Shown: positions 61,302-64,000 of the stretch, in pieces
Layout: each line of letters begins with the position of its first letter
Numbering within the stretch: the stretch's first letter is position 1
Position numbers and translations under genes: made by a program
The notes under the pieces: model-generated
What the model was told of the DNA's origin: nothing
The model's database searches: none
Seen by the model: the letters and a program-made list of their open reading frames with translations, nothing else
NCBI RefSeq assembly: GCF_002910905.1
Contig: NZ_NEUE01000098.1
Coordinates: forward strand, 22,564 to 86,563
Source of the DNA: Streptomyces sp. SM11
GTDB lineage: Bacteria; Actinomycetota; Actinomycetes; Streptomycetales; Streptomycetaceae
Direction: 5' to 3'
DNA length: 64,000 nt

Positions 61302-62297
61302 TCACGCCGAGCGGTAGTGGTGGTAGCGGTGATGGGCCGCGAAGCCCATGCCGTCGTACAACCCCCGGGCCCCTTCATTGTCCTCCTCGACCTGGAGCCA
61401 GGCCGCCGAGGCGCCCTCCTCCAGGGCCCGGCGCGCCAGTGCGGTCATCACGGTGGTGGCCAGCCCGCGCCTCCGCTGCTCCGGAGCGACCTCGACGGCC
61501 ATGAAGCCGGCCCACCGCCCGTCCACGACACACCGCCCGATCGCGGTCGGCGCGTCGGTGTCCCCCGGCACCGTGGCGAACCAGACCGAAGGGCCGCTGC
61601 CCAGCACCCGCAGCACATGGGGGCCGGGGGTGGAGAAGCGCTGGTAGCGGGCGAGCCAGGCCGCGTCCGGCGCACGGGACAGGCGGACCGCCGACACCTC
61701 CGCGTCCCGGTCACCGACCGGTGCCAGAGCGGCGATCCGCACCTCCGCCGAGACCTCGCGCCGCCAGCCGTGCCGCTCCAGCTCCGCGCACAGGATCTCC
61801 TGCGTGCCCTCGGCCCCGGTCGCCGTCTGGACGTACGCGGGCAGGCCCCGCTCCTCGTACCAGCCGCGGACCCGCCCGAGGGCCTCGTCGAGCGGCAGGC
61901 CCGGATCGCCGAGCGGCAGCGCGGAGTTGGCGCGCCGGGTGAAGCCCCCGGCGGCGCGCAGCCGCCAGTCGCCCAGCGTCTCGCTCTCCACGGGCTGCCA
62001 GGCGCGCGCGGTGACGGCGGCCAGCTCCTCGAAGGAGGCGGCGGGTCCCCGCCGGCGGGCCGGGGCGGCGGGCACGACCTTGCCCGCGACCAGGGACGAT
62101 TCCACGATGTGGACGGTTTCCCCGCTCTTTCGTGTGATCGAGAGCACACCGTTGTTCCATGATGTGAGCACACCGAGCGCGTCGGTGAACTCCGCGCCCG
62201 CGCCCCCGCCGTCCGTCCGGCGCCGCACGGAGACGCGTTTGCCCACGTCAGCGGGTGTGATGCGGACTTCCAGCCGTCCGCTGATGGTGAATTCCAC
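61302..62297 (-). CDS. GNAT-family N-acetyltransferase
   Basis: This 331-residue protein has a GTG start. An N-terminal beta-rich domain (M-E-F-T-I-S-G-R-L-E-V-R-I, about 1-80) precedes a degenerate and a complete GNAT fold. The acetyl-CoA motif is V-E-V-A-P-E-Q-R-R-R-G-L-A near residue 270, and the family end L-Y-D-G-M-G-F is present. The substrate is unknown. From memory, the position just before fdxA is conserved in Streptomyces. Confidence 0.85.
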   Translation of the reverse strand: MEFTISGRLEVRITPADVGKRVSVRRRTDGGGAGAEFTDALGVLTSWNNGVLSITRKSGETVHIVESSLVAGKVVPAAPARRRGPAASFEELAAVTARAWQPVESETLGDWRLRAAGGFTRRANSALPLGDPGLPLDEALGRVRGWYEERGLPAYVQTATGAEGTQEILCAELERHGWRREVSAEVRIAALAPVGDRDAEVSAVRLSRAPDAAWLARYQRFSTPGPHVLRVLGSGPSVWFATVPGDTDAPTAIGRCVVDGRWAGFMAVEVAPEQRRRGLATTVMTALARRALEEGASAAWLQVEEDNEGARGLYDGMGFAAHHRYHHYRSA

Positions 62298-62414
62298 AGC
62301 TCTGTTCGCCCCTCCTGTTCGGATCGTGCCCGAGAACGGAGATACTAGGGGCGGGCATCGACGACGCCGCGCTCCCGCGCGAGAGCCAACGCCCTACCGA
62401 GGAGGAACGACAGC

Positions 62415-62735
62415 GTGACCTACGTCATCGCGCAGCCTTGTGTCGACGTGAAGGACAAGGCCTGCATCGAAGAGTGCCCCGTCGACTGCATCTACGAGGG
62501 CCAGCGGTCCTTGTACATCCACCCGGACGAATGCGTCGACTGCGGAGCCTGTGAGCCGGTCTGCCCGGTCGAGGCCATCTTCTACGAGGACGACACTCCG
62601 GAGGAGTGGAAGGACTACTACAAGGCGAACGTCGAGTTCTTCGACGATCTCGGCTCGCCGGGCGGTGCTTCCAAGCTCGGTCTCATCGAGCGCGACCACG
62701 CGTTCATCGCCGCACTGCCGCCGCAGAACCAGTAG
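62415..62735 (+). CDS. fdxA: 7Fe ferredoxin FdxA
   Basis: The protein has 106 residues and a GTG start after GAGGAGG. The cysteines for two clusters are all present: C9, C17 and C50 for the 3Fe-4S cluster and C21, C40, C43 and C46 for the 4Fe-4S cluster, with an extra C25. The motifs C-I-E-E-C-P-V-D-C and C-V-D-C-G-A-C-E-P-V-C-P are classic. It is a small acidic electron carrier for oxidoreductases such as P450s. Confidence 0.95.
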   Translation: MTYVIAQPCVDVKDKACIEECPVDCIYEGQRSLYIHPDECVDCGACEPVCPVEAIFYEDDTPEEWKDYYKANVEFFDDLGSPGGASKLGLIERDHAFIAALPPQNQ

Positions 62736-62875
62736 TACGGCGGCACCACGCGCAGCACCGGTCCCGTACGGCTTGTCACCGTGCGGGACCGAGGTGTTTC
62801 CCCGTACCGCCGGGGTCTCTCCGTGCGCCCGTTCCGCCGCCGCCCGTACGAGAACATCCGAGAAAGCAGAGCGCC

Positions 62876-63970
62876 GTGTCCGCACTCTCCTCCCGTCTGC
62901 CGGTCTTCCCCTGGGACAGGCTCACGCCCTACAAGACGACGGCCCGGGCCCACCCGGACGGCGTCGTCGACCTGTCCGTCGGCACCCCGGTCGACCCGGT
63001 TCCGGAGGTGATCCGGCGGGCGCTGGTCGCCGCCGCGGACAGCCCCGGCTATCCGACGGTGTGGGGCACCGAGGCCCTGCGGGACGCGCTCACGGGCTGG
63101 GTGGAGCGCCGCCTCGGCGCGGTCGGCGTGACCCACGCCAACGTGCTGCCCGTCGTCGGTTCCAAGGAGCTGGTGGCCTGGCTGCCGACGCAGCTCGGGC
63201 TCGGGGCGGGCGACAAGGTCGCCTACCCCCGGCTCGCGTACCCGACGTACGAGGTCGGCGCCCGGCTCTGCGGCGCGGAGCCCGTCGGCTACGACGACCC
63301 GACCGAGCTGGACCCGGCGGGGCTGAAGCTGCTCTGGCTCAACTCGCCGTCCAACCCGACCGGGAGGGTGCTGCCCAAGGACGAGCTGACCCGGATCGTC
63401 GCCTGGGCGCGCGAGCACGGGATTCTGGTCTTCAGTGACGAGTGCTACCTGGAGCTTGGCTGGGACGCCGAGCCGGTCTCGGTGCTCCACCCGGACGTCT
63501 GCGGCGGTCACTACGACGGCATCGTTGCCGTCCACTCGCTCTCCAAGCGCTCCAACCTGGCCGGCTACCGGGCCGCCTTCATCGCGGGTGACGCGACCGT
63601 CCTCGGCGAGCTGCTGCTGATCCGCAAGCACGGCGGAATGATGATGCCCGCCCCCGTCCAGGCCGCCGCCGTCGCCGCCCTCGGCGACGACGTGCACGTG
63701 TCCGAGCAGCGCGCCCGCTACGCGGACCGGCGCCTCGCCCTGCGTGCGGCCCTGGAGGCGCACGGCTTCCGGATCGAGCACAGCGAGGCGAGCCTCTACC
63801 TGTGGGCGACACGCGACGAGCCGTGCTGGGAGACCGTGGCGTACCTCGCGGAGCTGGGCATCCTGGTGGCGCCCGGCGACTTCTACGGCCCGGCGGGCGC
63901 GAGCTTCGTCCGGGTGGCGTTCACCGCGACCGACGAGCGGGTGGCGGCGGCGGTCAAGCGCCTGTCCTGA
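62876..63970 (+). CDS. dapC: Succinyldiaminopimelate aminotransferase DapC
   Basis: The protein has 364 residues. The GTG start was chosen because the protein begins with L-P-x-F-P-W-D-R-L, the family opening. It is a fold-type I PLP enzyme with N-S-P-S-N-P-T-G, S-D-E-C-Y-L-E-L, PLP Lys224 in S-L-S-K-R-S-N-L-A-G-Y-R and a later R-V-A-F. It transfers the amino group from glutamate to N-succinyl-2-amino-6-ketopimelate in lysine/meso-diaminopimelate synthesis. It lies 140 bases after fdxA, a pairing I recall as conserved in Streptomyces. Confidence 0.9.
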   Translation: MSALSSRLPVFPWDRLTPYKTTARAHPDGVVDLSVGTPVDPVPEVIRRALVAAADSPGYPTVWGTEALRDALTGWVERRLGAVGVTHANVLPVVGSKELVAWLPTQLGLGAGDKVAYPRLAYPTYEVGARLCGAEPVGYDDPTELDPAGLKLLWLNSPSNPTGRVLPKDELTRIVAWAREHGILVFSDECYLELGWDAEPVSVLHPDVCGGHYDGIVAVHSLSKRSNLAGYRAAFIAGDATVLGELLLIRKHGGMMMPAPVQAAAVAALGDDVHVSEQRARYADRRLALRAALEAHGFRIEHSEASLYLWATRDEPCWETVAYLAELGILVAPGDFYGPAGASFVRVAFTATDERVAAAVKRLS

Positions 63971-64000
63971 CCGGGTCGTCGCCGCGGCGACGCGACCGCG

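Overview
The window is one stretch of high-GC actinobacterial chromosome, almost certainly Streptomyces. Third codon positions are nearly all G or C, GTG and TTG starts are common, and it carries developmental and mycothiol genes typical of the genus. The lanthipeptide precursor at 55553-55684 and the amfTSBA-amfR arrangement point to the S. griseus side of the genus; this is recall of the AmfS sequence, not a search.

Layout. 1-10500 is accessory and partly decayed: the tail of a membrane protein, two SUKH (SMI1/KNR4) proteins and a peptide-binding-chaperone-like protein, a thioesterase, a transposase scrap, an epoxide-hydrolase-like protein, a MepB-like protein, a shortened MerR regulator, an Scr1/DUF5753 regulator with two near-identical DUF397 partners, a run of small hypothetical genes and a broken ltrA. 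10561-19244 is a sugar-uptake locus: substrate-binding lipoprotein, two permeases, GH1 beta-glucosidase and a secreted glycoamylase-like protein in one direction, with a cephalosporin-C-deacetylase/acetylxylan-esterase-type hydrolase and a LacI regulator upstream. Matching palindromes lie before the binding-protein gene and before the LacI gene.

19488-36950 holds a family-5 binding lipoprotein with a long charged insert, typA (bipA), and two consecutive five-gene oligopeptide ABC operons with the same order (binding protein, two permeases, two ATPases). A strong hairpin separates the binding-protein gene from the permeases in each. 37155-44657 is a conserved housekeeping stretch: membrane protein, S9 peptidase, tiny membrane protein, mshB (mycothiol), DUF6113 membrane protein and a peptidoglycan-binding-domain protein.

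44815-48848 is the most interesting part: a divergent TetR regulator, a type-B carboxylesterase, a PqsH-like FAD monooxygenase and a cofactor-independent 2,4-dioxygenase of the Hod/AqdC type. Together they look like an aqdRABC-type locus for breaking down 2-alkyl-4-quinolones such as the Pseudomonas signals HHQ and PQS. Two matching operator-like palindromes sit in the divergent promoter. Gene debris follows it, including a 65-bp copy of part of the MFS gene found 1.6 kb downstream.

49109-52664 has a DUF4265 protein, a sugar O-acetyltransferase coupled to an MFS transporter, and an ArsR-type regulator. 52864-60048 is the complete amf/ram cluster for the SapB-like morphogenetic lanthipeptide: synthetase, precursor, two ABC exporter halves and a convergent response regulator. 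60317-63970 closes with a SirB1/transglutaminase-like protein, a GNAT acetyltransferase, 7Fe ferredoxin fdxA and the succinyldiaminopimelate aminotransferase dapC.

No rRNA, tRNA, CRISPR array, intact insertion sequence or replication origin was seen.
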